A stretch of DNA of 64,000 nucleotides from CAVZCK01 sp963798805 (GTDB taxonomy: Bacteria; Pseudomonadota; Alphaproteobacteria; Rhizobiales; Rhodomicrobiaceae), in the NCBI GenBank assembly GCA_963798805.1, contig CAWCVC010000015.1, forward strand, positions 62,001 through 126,000, in the 5' to 3' direction. A program made the position numbers and the translations under genes. The notes below the pieces were generated by a model that ran no database searches, had not been told where the DNA came from, and saw only the letters and a list, made by a program, of their open reading frames with translations. Shown piece after piece: positions 50,853 to 59,157 of this stretch; position 1 is the first letter of the stretch, and every line of letters starts with the position of its first letter.

Positions 50853-51314
50853 TTGAATGTGCCGGAAATCCGGACGCCATCTTGGGAGGAGGCGACGCAT
50901 GGCCGATCACTCAGAATAGCGGCTATTATTTCCGCAGCGTTGGCAGTCTTTGTAGCTTCGTCATTCGCGCTGTCGGGCAGTTCCATGGCAATAACAGCAC
51001 CTTGCGAAAGCGCCAAAGATTGTCCGATCGGCGACCGCTGCAAACGCGAACCTCATCACAAGACCGGCGTTTGCGTTGCAGCTTCCGCAAGATCAATAAT
51101 CTGTGAGAGCTCGAAAGATTGCCCCGGAGGCGACCGCTGCAAACGCCAACCTGATCATGAGACCGGTATCTGCGTCGCCGCTTCCGCGAGATCGATAATC
51201 TGCGAGAGCTCGGAAGATTGCCCAGCAGGTGACCGGTGCAAACGCCAACCTCATCACAAGACTGGCGTCTGCGTTGCCGCTTCGAAGCCAAGTGTTTCGA
51301 AAGAAAAATACTGA
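50853..51314 (+). CDS. Secreted cysteine-rich triple-repeat protein
   Basis: The 153-residue product uses TTG 50853 (or GTG 50859) as start; a stop codon precedes it. A hydrophobic signal (LRIAAIISAALAVFVASSFA, probable cleavage after SSMA) leads to three tandem 33-residue repeats (residues about 50-82, 83-115, 116-145), each with four cysteines spaced C-x5-C-x5-C-x10-C and the core DCPxGDRCKR. All twelve cysteines are conserved, so disulfides are likely. The repeat resembles EB-like modules; no function is known to me. Its stop lies 1 nt from the stop of the convergent protease gene. Confidence 0.7.
   Translation: MNVPEIRTPSWEEATHGRSLRIAAIISAALAVFVASSFALSGSSMAITAPCESAKDCPIGDRCKREPHHKTGVCVAASARSIICESSKDCPGGDRCKRQPDHETGICVAASARSIICESSEDCPAGDRCKRQPHHKTGVCVAASKPSVSKEKY
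51000..51290 (+). repeat. Three in-frame 99-bp tandem repeats
   Basis: Copies start at 51000, 51099 and 51198. They encode the Cys-rich units and share long identical blocks such as GCGACCGCTGCAAACGC, with differences mostly at third codon positions, indicating duplication followed by selection on protein sequence. Confidence 0.8.
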
Positions 51315-51315
51315 A

Positions 51316-52650
51316 CTATTGCCCGAACGGGTTGAAAGCCGGACGCACTAGCCTCGGCGGAGGCACAAGATGCGCTGGCCGCCGCAGCGGCGGGGGCACC
51401 GCTACAGTCGGGGCGGCTGGCGCTTGGACAGGCTCGGGCTGCGTCACGATCCCCTGACCGTTGCTGAACATATGCGCCGGGTGGGCTCGGTCCTCGTTGA
51501 AACGGCTGAGCAGCGCCTCCGTGGGAAGCCCGCTCGGCCGCAAGCCGATGGACGTCTGGAAATTGATGATCGCCGTCCGCGTACCGCGCCCCAACTGACC
51601 ATCGATCACGCCTAGATAGAGCCCCTGCGTCTTCAGCTCCGCCTGCAGCTTAACCATGTCGTCCCGGCTGGCGATCAGTTCCTGATCATCGAGTTCCGGA
51701 ATGACATATTTGAAAGCGGAGCCGTTCACGGCGGTATTGGCGATGATATCGGGGTTGAGCTTCTTAACGACCTGCCCTTTGCGGAGCAGAATCCGCGTCC
51801 TCGTATAAGTGCCGACATTGATGGCGACCGCAACCGGCGCGCTGGGTGGATCGGTTTGCAACAGGATCGGCGAACCGGACGATGCGCCGCCCGTATCGCA
51901 CTTATGCAGCACAAGCTGGTCGTGATCGATAAAATGTTGCTTGATGAAGCGCCATTTTATCTGATCAAAATCCTGCTGAATCAGGCATGGCGTCGAATAG
52001 GCAAGCTGCCAATGTTTGTAGTCCCAATGATAGGCGACCTGAAAGATCCTGTTTTGTTCCGATTTCTTGACCAGTTCCGGCGCGGTGAAGCCTTCCACCC
52101 GTATGGCGCCGAACCGGCAGATGGGCCGCTCGAGCTTGGCCAATGCCCAGTCCCGCGGAGCGGATAGCGGCGGCTCGTTGTTGAAGACCGTCGTGCCAAC
52201 CGCGATGTAATTCTTCGTATATGGCGTGTGGCGACCGTAAACGCCAGACTGCTGATAGGTATTTCCATAGTTCAAGCGAAACGTAACCTGGCTCAAATCC
52301 GGCAGACGCCCGCTTTTCGGCTGGAACAGGCAGTGGGCGGCGGTTGCAACGATGTCCTTCGCGACGCAGAACGCCGTGCAGAGGGTCTGTGTGGATTGCT
52401 CATAGAGCATCCCGATCTTACCCTCCAGCGCGCTCAAATCTTCCGGAAGGTCGCGGCGATCATCATTCCCGAAAACGGCGACAGGTTTGAGCAGCGCGCC
52501 CTGGCCGGATTCGCGGTCCGGCGGTGCGAGCAGCCCAGGCTCCGCCTGAGCCGTCTGCGAGGCCCATAGGGCGCACTGAAAAGCCAAGAGAAGCGCCCAT
52601 AGGTGGCTTCCCCAAAGCCTCCGCCTTTGCGCCGAAATCCCCGTTGCCAT
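51316..52650 (-). CDS. Trypsin-like serine protease with peptidoglycan-binding domain
   Basis: The 444-residue exported protein has a signal peptide (LWALLLAFQCALWASQTAQA), a trypsin-fold domain with His in VATAAHCLFQPK, Asp in SAPRDWALAKLE and Ser in CDTGGASSGSPILLQ, then a PG_binding_1 domain (LQAELKTQGLYLGVIDGQLG then GTRTAIINFQTSIGLRPSG) and a Pro-rich tail. It should be a periplasmic or wall-bound protease. It faces the Cys-rich repeat gene tail to tail and diverges from degP. Confidence 0.85.
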   Translation of the reverse strand: MATGISAQRRRLWGSHLWALLLAFQCALWASQTAQAEPGLLAPPDRESGQGALLKPVAVFGNDDRRDLPEDLSALEGKIGMLYEQSTQTLCTAFCVAKDIVATAAHCLFQPKSGRLPDLSQVTFRLNYGNTYQQSGVYGRHTPYTKNYIAVGTTVFNNEPPLSAPRDWALAKLERPICRFGAIRVEGFTAPELVKKSEQNRIFQVAYHWDYKHWQLAYSTPCLIQQDFDQIKWRFIKQHFIDHDQLVLHKCDTGGASSGSPILLQTDPPSAPVAVAINVGTYTRTRILLRKGQVVKKLNPDIIANTAVNGSAFKYVIPELDDQELIASRDDMVKLQAELKTQGLYLGVIDGQLGRGTRTAIINFQTSIGLRPSGLPTEALLSRFNEDRAHPAHMFSNGQGIVTQPEPVQAPAAPTVAVPPPLRRPAHLVPPPRLVRPAFNPFGQ

Positions 52651-52783
52651 GCGCTTGGTTTAGCCTGAAACGATTAGAAGCGACATTAACAAGTTTTAAC
52701 CCGCCGGAAAGTTTCACGTAACGCCGCGGCAGCTATATTTTCGACCACCCTGTGTTCAGATGCAACAACTGAAAGGTGACGGG

Positions 52784-54328
52784 ATGCCCATCCCCCAAAA
52801 ATTTCATCTTGACCGGCCGTTACGCCGGCATTTGAGCGCGCGAACCGGCAGACGCGCGCTCATCGCCATCGGGTGCGCTGGCGCCCTTGGTCTTGCTTTC
52901 GCGGTGCCGAACGGAGCGGGCGTCCTGCGGACAGAACCCGCTTATGCACAGGACGCAAACCGCGCGCCGGCGAGCTTTGCCGATGTCGCCGAGAAAGTCC
53001 GGCCCGCCGTTGTGAGCGTCTTCACGAAGGGAACCGTGGTCGAGGAGCCCGATGGCCGCAATTACCAGATCCCAGAGTTGCCGAAAGATCATCCGTTCCA
53101 CGACTTTTTCGATCAATTCCGCAAGAATTTTCCCAACGGCCAGCCACAGCACCGCTTGGAGCGCGCTCAGGGCTCGGGCTTTCTCATTTCGCCCGACGGG
53201 TACGTCGTGACCAATAACCACGTCATCGATAAAGCGTCGGAAATCTCGGTGACGTTCGAAAGCGAGGAAAAATACACCGCAACGGTCGTCGGCACTGATC
53301 AGAGAACCGATATCGCGCTTTTGAAGATCAAGGGTAACAAGAAGTTCAATCGCTATCTGCAATTCGCACCCACCCAACCGCGGGTCGGCGACTGGGTCCT
53401 GGCGGTGGGTAATCCGTTCGGCCTCGGGGGTACGGTCACGGCGGGCATCGTCTCTGCGGGCGGCCGCACCATCGGCGCCGGCCCTTATGACTACCTGCAG
53501 ATAGATGCCGCGGTGAACCGTGGTAACTCGGGCGGCCCTGCCGTGAATCTGAACGGCGACGTCATCGGCGTGAATACGGCGATCTACAGCCCGTCCGGCG
53601 GAAATGTCGGAATCGCCTTCGCCATCCCATCGCAGCTTGCCCAAAAGGTGGTCGAGGAGTTGAAAAGCACGGGCAAGGTCAGCCGCGGCTGGCTTGGCGT
53701 GACGATCCAGGATGTCAATCAGGACATTGCCGAGAGCCTCGGCATGAAGCAGACCAAGGGCGCCCTGATCACCAAAATCATGGAGGATGGCCCATCCGCG
53801 AAATCCGACCTGAAAGTCCGCGACGTGGTGGTCCAGGTCAATGGCGAGCAGATCGACAACTCGCGCGATCTGGCGCGGAAGATCGCCGATCTTCATCCCG
53901 ACTCCAGCGCGAAGCTGCAGGTCGTGCGCGACGGTAAAGAGCAGGCGATCAACGTCAAGCTGGGAACCTTCCCGAGCTCCGACAAGCTGGCCGCTCTGAC
54001 TGAGGAGGACGACAATAACGGCGGCTCCGAGCACGAGCAGATGAAGGATCTCGGCCTGACGCTGTCTCCGGCCACCGAAGTCGAGGGCGCGGGCGAAGAG
54101 GGCGTCGCTGTGACGGACGTCGACCAGTCTTCGGAAGCGGCGGACAAGGGCCTCAAGGCCGGCGACGTCATCCTCGAGGTCGGCGGCAAGAAGGTCTCCT
54201 CAACGAAGGATGTCGTTGACGGTGTCCGCGAGGCGAGAAACAAAGGCCGGAAAGCTGTGTTACTGCAGCTGAGATCGGATCGTCAGACGCGGTTCGTGGC
54301 CCTTTCGCTCGAGACCAAGAAGGACTAG
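52784..54328 (+). CDS. degP: Do-family serine protease DegP/MucD
   Basis: The 514-residue periplasmic protease/chaperone has a signal region (ALIAIGCAGALGLAFAVPNG), the triad His in VVTNNHVIDKASE, Asp in QRTDIALLKIKG and Ser in AVNRGNSGGPAVNLNG, followed by two PDZ domains (GWLGVTIQDVNQDIAESLGM; KGLKAGDVILEVGGKKVSS). AAGGTGA precedes ATG 52784; ATG 52760 is an alternative. Its place after the ccm genes and before a two-component pair is usual in rhizobia. Confidence 0.95.
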   Translation: MPIPQKFHLDRPLRRHLSARTGRRALIAIGCAGALGLAFAVPNGAGVLRTEPAYAQDANRAPASFADVAEKVRPAVVSVFTKGTVVEEPDGRNYQIPELPKDHPFHDFFDQFRKNFPNGQPQHRLERAQGSGFLISPDGYVVTNNHVIDKASEISVTFESEEKYTATVVGTDQRTDIALLKIKGNKKFNRYLQFAPTQPRVGDWVLAVGNPFGLGGTVTAGIVSAGGRTIGAGPYDYLQIDAAVNRGNSGGPAVNLNGDVIGVNTAIYSPSGGNVGIAFAIPSQLAQKVVEELKSTGKVSRGWLGVTIQDVNQDIAESLGMKQTKGALITKIMEDGPSAKSDLKVRDVVVQVNGEQIDNSRDLARKIADLHPDSSAKLQVVRDGKEQAINVKLGTFPSSDKLAALTEEDDNNGGSEHEQMKDLGLTLSPATEVEGAGEEGVAVTDVDQSSEAADKGLKAGDVILEVGGKKVSSTKDVVDGVREARNKGRKAVLLQLRSDRQTRFVALSLETKKD

Positions 54329-54351
54329 TCCTTTCGTCAGGTTGAAAGTTT

Positions 54352-54382
54352 GCGGCGCGGTCCTTAACAAGGGCCGCGTCGC
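54352..54382 (+). terminator. Hairpin terminator candidate after degP
   Basis: GCGGCGCGGTCCTT pairs with AAGGGCCGCGTCGC around AAC, with two wobble pairs, followed by TTGTTAAT. It may end degP transcription or attenuate read-through into the regulator gene. Confidence 0.5.
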
Positions 54383-54429
54383 TTGTTAATGCTGTGGAAT
54401 CTATAATTCCCGGAGGTTGGAGACGCGCC

Positions 54430-55110
54430 ATGCGCGTTCTGGTCGTTGAAGACGACAGCAAAGCCGCCGCTTATCTCGCCAATGCCTTGCGCGAGAGTGG
54501 CCATAGCTGCGAACTGGCAACGGACGGGGAAACCGGCCTGACGCTCGCTCAAAGCGATCAGTTCGACGTGCTGATACTCGATCGGATGCTGCCCCGGCGC
54601 GACGGTCTGTCCATTGTGGAAGCGCTCCGGACCGAAGGCAACCATACGCCAGTTCTGATCCTAAGCGCTTTGGGCACCGTGGATGACAGGGTGACGGGCC
54701 TGCGCGCCGGCGGCGACGACTATCTGACGAAGCCTTACGCCTTTTCCGAGTTGCTCGCTCGCGTCGAGGCTCTGGCGCGGCGCTCCTCGCCTGAGGAAAC
54801 CAGCCCCAAATACGTCGTCGGCGACCTGCTCCTCGACCGCCTTGCGCACAAGGTGACCCGGGCCGGCGAACCGATCGTCCTGCAGCCGCGTGAATACCGG
54901 CTGCTCGAATATCTCATGAAGCACGCCGGACAGGTGGTCACGCGGACCATGCTGCTCGAAAATGTGTGGGATTATCATTTCGATCCGCAGACGAACGTTA
55001 TCGATGTCCATATTTCCCGCTTGCGGGCCAAGATCGACAAGAACTATGAAAAGCCACTCCTGCACACCGTGAGGGGAGCTGGATATATGATCCGTGACGG
55101 GGCTGACTAA
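54430..55110 (+). CDS. OmpR-family response regulator
   Basis: The 226-residue regulator starts MRVLVVEDDSKAAAYLANAL, has phospho-acceptor Asp51 in DVLILDRMLPRRDG, Lys in DDYLTKPYAFSELLAR, and a C-terminal winged helix (LQPREYRLLEYLMKHAGQVV; NVIDVHISRLRAKIDKN). Start ATG 54430 was chosen over 54394 by family length. The kinase gene overlaps its end by 17 nt. The location after degP suggests an envelope-stress or heavy-metal-type system; the signal is unknown. Confidence 0.9.
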   Translation: MRVLVVEDDSKAAAYLANALRESGHSCELATDGETGLTLAQSDQFDVLILDRMLPRRDGLSIVEALRTEGNHTPVLILSALGTVDDRVTGLRAGGDDYLTKPYAFSELLARVEALARRSSPEETSPKYVVGDLLLDRLAHKVTRAGEPIVLQPREYRLLEYLMKHAGQVVTRTMLLENVWDYHFDPQTNVIDVHISRLRAKIDKNYEKPLLHTVRGAGYMIRDGAD

Positions 55111-56512
55111 ACTCTTACGAACAACGGCGTTTCGCCTTTCCATCATCTATTTCGGCCTGTTTGCGCTGACGGCGGCCGTCGCGGTCAGCTATCTCTATTA
55201 CAAGACGAACATTCTGCTCGCCGCCGAACTCGAGGACACGGTCCACGCCGAGATCCAAAGCCTTGCGCAAAGATACAAGCAGGAGGGCATCGACGGCCTG
55301 AGGCGCGCCGTCGTCGAGCGCAGCCAAACGCCGGGCAACAGCCTCTATCTCGTGGCGGACGCGGAAGGACATTATCTCGGCGGCAACCTCAAAGCCGTCA
55401 GCCAAGAACTCTGGAATTCCACCGGCCGTGTTGCTTTCTACTATCGCCGTGCCGGCGATGAGAGCGGCGTCAAGCGCTTCGCCTTCGCGGTAGTATTCCG
55501 CCTCGCAAATGGGTACCGGCTGGTCGTCGGCCGCGACATTGACGACCAGCAGCGATTCGGTGAAGTCGTCCGTTCGGCCTTTCTTTGGACTCTCGCGGGC
55601 CTTGCCATCGTCGGCCTGGGCGGCGGCATCTTGATTGGACGGAGTTTGTTGCACCGGATCGAAACGATAACCGATGCCACCCGCAGGATCATGGCCGGTG
55701 ATCTGTCCGGGCGCATTCCGGTTACCGATAGCGGCGACGAATTCGACAGGCTCGCAATCAGCCTCAACCTCATGCTGAAGCGTATCGAGGAGCTGATCGC
55801 CGGGTTCAAGGAAGTGTCCGACAACATCGCGCATGATCTGAAGACGCCTTTGAACCGGCTGAGGAACCGGGCGGAGACGGCGCTGCGCGACCGTGAGGAT
55901 CCGCAGCTTCTGCGTGCGGCGCTGCAGTCGATTATCGAAGATGCGGACGATCTGATCAAGACGTTCGACGCCTTGCTGAGCATTGCCCGGCTCGAAGCCG
56001 GCGCGGACCATCGCACCGATGAGCGCTTCGATCTCGGAATCGTCATCACCGACGTCTTCGAGCTTTACGAACCGGTCGCGGAGGAGCGCGGCCTGTCGCT
56101 GACGCTGAATGCCGACGGGCGGACCATGGTGGAAGGTAAGCGCGAGCTGATTGCGCAGGCCGTCGCCAATCTGCTCGACAACGCGATCAAATATGGCGCC
56201 CCTGCCGCTCAGTCCCCGGGGTCTCACGACGGGAACATCATGCTGAGCCTCGTCCCGCACGATGATCTCGCTGAGATCGTCATTGCCGATCATGGGCCGG
56301 GCATTCCCGCGCAGGAGCGGGAGCGAGTGTTCAAGCGGTTCGTCCGCCTCGAGGCGAGCCGGTCGAAACCCGGCAGCGGTCTCGGCCTCAGCCTTGCCTC
56401 GGCCGTCGCACGCCTTCATGGCGGATCGCTGATCCTTGCGGACAACCATCCCGGGCTGAAGGCCGTGCTCACCCTGCCGCGCATGGCTCCGCAAACCGTC
56501 GCTGGGGCATAG
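55094..56512 (+). CDS. Sensor histidine kinase
   Basis: The 472-residue kinase has a first membrane helix (about 14-35), a periplasmic domain, a second helix (AFLWTLAGLAIVGLGGGILI), a HAMP domain (RIMAGDLSGRIPVTDSGDEF), phospho-acceptor His247 in VSDNIAHDLKTPLNRL, and a HATPase with NLLDNAIKYG, DHGPGIPAQE and GSGLGLSLASAV. Start is GTG 55094, overlapping its partner regulator. Confidence 0.92.
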   Translation: MTGLTKLLRTTAFRLSIIYFGLFALTAAVAVSYLYYKTNILLAAELEDTVHAEIQSLAQRYKQEGIDGLRRAVVERSQTPGNSLYLVADAEGHYLGGNLKAVSQELWNSTGRVAFYYRRAGDESGVKRFAFAVVFRLANGYRLVVGRDIDDQQRFGEVVRSAFLWTLAGLAIVGLGGGILIGRSLLHRIETITDATRRIMAGDLSGRIPVTDSGDEFDRLAISLNLMLKRIEELIAGFKEVSDNIAHDLKTPLNRLRNRAETALRDREDPQLLRAALQSIIEDADDLIKTFDALLSIARLEAGADHRTDERFDLGIVITDVFELYEPVAEERGLSLTLNADGRTMVEGKRELIAQAVANLLDNAIKYGAPAAQSPGSHDGNIMLSLVPHDDLAEIVIADHGPGIPAQERERVFKRFVRLEASRSKPGSGLGLSLASAVARLHGGSLILADNHPGLKAVLTLPRMAPQTVAGA

Positions 56513-56518
56513 GTCACG

Positions 56519-57130
56519 ATGCTGCCGCTCTATATCCATCGCGACTCGGTCATTCACCGCCTGCCGGCAGCGCTGAAGATTTTCGGCTCTCTGCTTGTCG
56601 GCACCGCCATCTTTTTCCTGACTCCGGTCTCGCTGTTGGCGATCGCTGCTATCGCGACCGTGTGCCTCTATGCCGCCGCCCGACTGCCGCTGAAGGCTAT
56701 AGCCACCGCTCTCAAGCCGGTGCTTTTGGTTGTGGCGATCATCCTCGGACTGCAATTGATATTGGCGGGTCCGGCGGAGGCCGCCAGGGTGGTTCTTCGC
56801 ATCCTGGCAATCGTGCTCCTCACTTCGCTCGTCACCCTGACGACGCGGCTCTCCGACATGCTCGACGTCCTTACCCGCGCGGCGCGGCCTCTGCGAAGCT
56901 TCGGGGTCAGCCCGCCACGGGTCGCGCTGGCGGCAAGCCTCGCCATACAATTCATCCCAACCCTGCTTCACGACCTCGGCGAAATCCAACAGGCGCGGCT
57001 TGCCCGTCAGGCGAGAGGCCCAAGCATCCTGGGCGCGGGCCCGTTGATCGTGAAGATTCTCAGCATGACAGATGCGCTTGGAAGCGCTATCGCTGCCAGA
57101 GGGTTCGAAAGCAGGAAGCCATCCGGCTAG
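56519..57130 (+). CDS. bioN: ECF transporter T component (BioN-like)
   Basis: The 203-residue membrane protein has four to five helices and the two coupling motifs of EcfT proteins near the C-terminus: QQARLARQARG and AIAARGFESRKPSG (Ala-Arg-Gly type). It begins 6 nt after the kinase stop and lies 15 nt before bioY. BioN couples the ATPase to the biotin-binding S component. No bioM ATPase gene is present here. Confidence 0.85.
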   Translation: MLPLYIHRDSVIHRLPAALKIFGSLLVGTAIFFLTPVSLLAIAAIATVCLYAAARLPLKAIATALKPVLLVVAIILGLQLILAGPAEAARVVLRILAIVLLTSLVTLTTRLSDMLDVLTRAARPLRSFGVSPPRVALAASLAIQFIPTLLHDLGEIQQARLARQARGPSILGAGPLIVKILSMTDALGSAIAARGFESRKPSG

Positions 57131-57145
57131 CAGCATCGTCCGGCC

Positions 57146-57712
57146 ATGCGCATCCAAGATCTTGTTTATGTCGCGCTTTTCGCCGCACTGACCGCGGTGC
57201 TTGGGCTGATCCCCCGGATCGACCTCGGCTTTGTGCCCGTGCCGATCACAGCGCAGTCGCTCGGACCGATGCTTGCTGGATCGATCCTTGGCGCGCGCCG
57301 TGGGGTTGCCTCGCAGGTGCTGTTTCTCGCGCTCGTCGCAGCCGGGCTGCCGCTACTCGCCGGAGGTCGCGGCGGACTTGGCGTGTTCGCCGGCCCGAGT
57401 GTGGGATTCATCATCGCCTTTCCGGTCGCCGCAGGCGTCATCGGTTTCGGCACGGAACGATTCTGGAAACGGCTTTCATTTCTGAAGTCGTTCGGCCTCA
57501 ATATTCTCGGCGGGATCGGCGTCGTCTACGTGATCGGCATCCCCGTTCTCGCTGCGATTGCCGGCCTCACATTGCGAAACGCCGCCATGGGCTCGGCAGT
57601 CTTCATTCCCGGCGATCTCATCAAGGCTGGGCTGGCCGCATGGGTGGCAATCTTTGTCAGACGGGGTTACCCGGCAATTTCGCCCGCCGCCCGCTCCGGT
57701 AAGGAAGCATGA
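57146..57712 (+). CDS. bioY: Biotin transporter S component BioY
   Basis: The 188-residue substrate-binding membrane protein has six helices and BioY hallmarks: VPVPITAQSLGPMLAGSILG, LVAAGLPLLAGGRGGLGVFA, GPSVGFIIAFPVAAGVIGF and VFIPGDLIKAGLAAWVA. BioY can import biotin alone with moderate efficiency or with BioMN. Its stop overlaps the next gene (ATGA), coupling it to an acyl-CoA ligase. Confidence 0.93.
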   Translation: MRIQDLVYVALFAALTAVLGLIPRIDLGFVPVPITAQSLGPMLAGSILGARRGVASQVLFLALVAAGLPLLAGGRGGLGVFAGPSVGFIIAFPVAAGVIGFGTERFWKRLSFLKSFGLNILGGIGVVYVIGIPVLAAIAGLTLRNAAMGSAVFIPGDLIKAGLAAWVAIFVRRGYPAISPAARSGKEA

Positions 57713-59157
57713 CCGGCACAAGCTTATTCGGCTCTTTTGAAGATGCCGCAAGAGCGGCCGGTGATGCTCCCGCGCTGATTCTGTCAGGCAGTGTCTCGAC
57801 ATATGCAGAACTCCGTCAGGCTGTCATTGCCCGGTCGGAGCAACTGTTGCGGCTCACGCGCCCCGGTCCAATCGCGATCTTGACCAGCAGCGGCCCCGAG
57901 TTCTTGACCAGCTTTCTTGCCTGCGCGGCGGCGGGCCGGCCGGCAATGCCGCTCGATCCGGACCAGCCACCGGCGAATCTTGCGTTGCTTTTCGCGAGAT
58001 ACCCCCCAGCCGCCATCATTGCAGCCGATTCACGCGGTGCGTGTCTTGAAAATTGGCGGCAGTTCTTCCTGCGGTTCGCCGCGGCAGTCAGCGACGGCGA
58101 GGCTTTGCCGAAGGTCGATGCCCGTTCGTCCTTCTATTGGGGCCTGACCTCGGGCACCACGGGCGAGCCGAAACTCTTCGCCAGATCCCATGCTTCCTGG
58201 ATCGCCAGCTTCGAAGCGGCGGAGGCGGTTTTCGACTTCCCGGCCGGCTCTCGCGTTCTGGTTCCCGGCCCGCTTCATCACTCGCTGTTTCTCTATGGTG
58301 CGGTTCACGCGCTCTGCCGAGGGCATACCGTTCTGCTTTCGGATGGCCTGTTCCGCAGGACCCGGTTTACTAAGGCGCTCGGGCAAGCCACGCATCTTTA
58401 CGCCGTGCCGTTCATGCTTCCGGAACTCGTCAAGACAGGCGCCCGCGGTCCAAATCTCCGCATGATCTTCTCAGGCGGATCCAAGCTGTCCCCGAACATG
58501 CGCCAACTTACCGAAGCAACATGGCCAGACGCTGATCTTGTCGAATTCTATGGAGCCTCGGAAACGAGTTTCATCAGCTTTCATTCGACCCGCAATCCTG
58601 CGGCCGAGGGCTCCGTCGGGCGTCTGTTTCCGACCGTCAGAGTAGATGTCCGCGATCCGCATGGCCTGTCCCTGCCACAGGGCGAACAAGGTGAAATTTT
58701 CGTTTCGAGCCCGATGCTGTTTTCCGGCTATCTCGGCGAAAGCCGCTGTGGAGACTGGTTCGCCACCGGGGACAGCGGATATTTCGACGCGTTGTCCTGC
58801 CTGCGGCTCGTCGGCCGGACAAACCGGATGATCAAGTCGAGGGGCTTGAGAATCCATCCCGAGGCGCTCGAGGCTGCGCTTTTGCAACTGCCTGAAATCC
58901 GGCTCGCCGCGGTGATCGGGCTGCCGGACGTCAGACGGGGCGCAATCGCGGTCGCCGCAATCGAATTCGAAAATGGCCGCGCGCTGCCGCGCAACCGACT
59001 TTCGGCGCATTGCCGGGGCTCCGTTGGTCCGAAGCAGGCCCCACGTGCTTACTTCGCTGCCGACCGCCTGCCTCTGACGCGGACCGGAAAAATTGCCGTC
59101 GCCGAGATTTACCGGGCGCTCCTCGAAGGGAGCGATGTCTTCAGGGAACTGCGATGA
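57709..59157 (+). CDS. AMP-binding acyl-CoA/acid ligase
   Basis: The 482-residue adenylate-forming enzyme has the P-loop FYWGLTSGTTGEPKLFARSH, the A5 motif VEFYGASETSFISFHS, the A7/A8 region WFATGDSGYF...LVGRTNRMIKSRGLRIHP and the C-terminal lysine in LPLTRTGKIAVAE. Slightly shorter than usual acyl-CoA synthetases. Linked by 4-nt overlaps to bioY upstream and a thiolase downstream, so all are one operon. Substrate unknown; an acid related to biotin or its pimelate precursor is a context-based guess. Confidence 0.85.
   Translation: MTGTSLFGSFEDAARAAGDAPALILSGSVSTYAELRQAVIARSEQLLRLTRPGPIAILTSSGPEFLTSFLACAAAGRPAMPLDPDQPPANLALLFARYPPAAIIAADSRGACLENWRQFFLRFAAAVSDGEALPKVDARSSFYWGLTSGTTGEPKLFARSHASWIASFEAAEAVFDFPAGSRVLVPGPLHHSLFLYGAVHALCRGHTVLLSDGLFRRTRFTKALGQATHLYAVPFMLPELVKTGARGPNLRMIFSGGSKLSPNMRQLTEATWPDADLVEFYGASETSFISFHSTRNPAAEGSVGRLFPTVRVDVRDPHGLSLPQGEQGEIFVSSPMLFSGYLGESRCGDWFATGDSGYFDALSCLRLVGRTNRMIKSRGLRIHPEALEAALLQLPEIRLAAVIGLPDVRRGAIAVAAIEFENGRALPRNRLSAHCRGSVGPKQAPRAYFAADRLPLTRTGKIAVAEIYRALLEGSDVFRELR

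Noticed and set aside
51000..51290. CRISPR-like regular repeats
   Set aside because: The repeats are directly adjacent 99-bp coding units with no spacers; they encode protein repeats.
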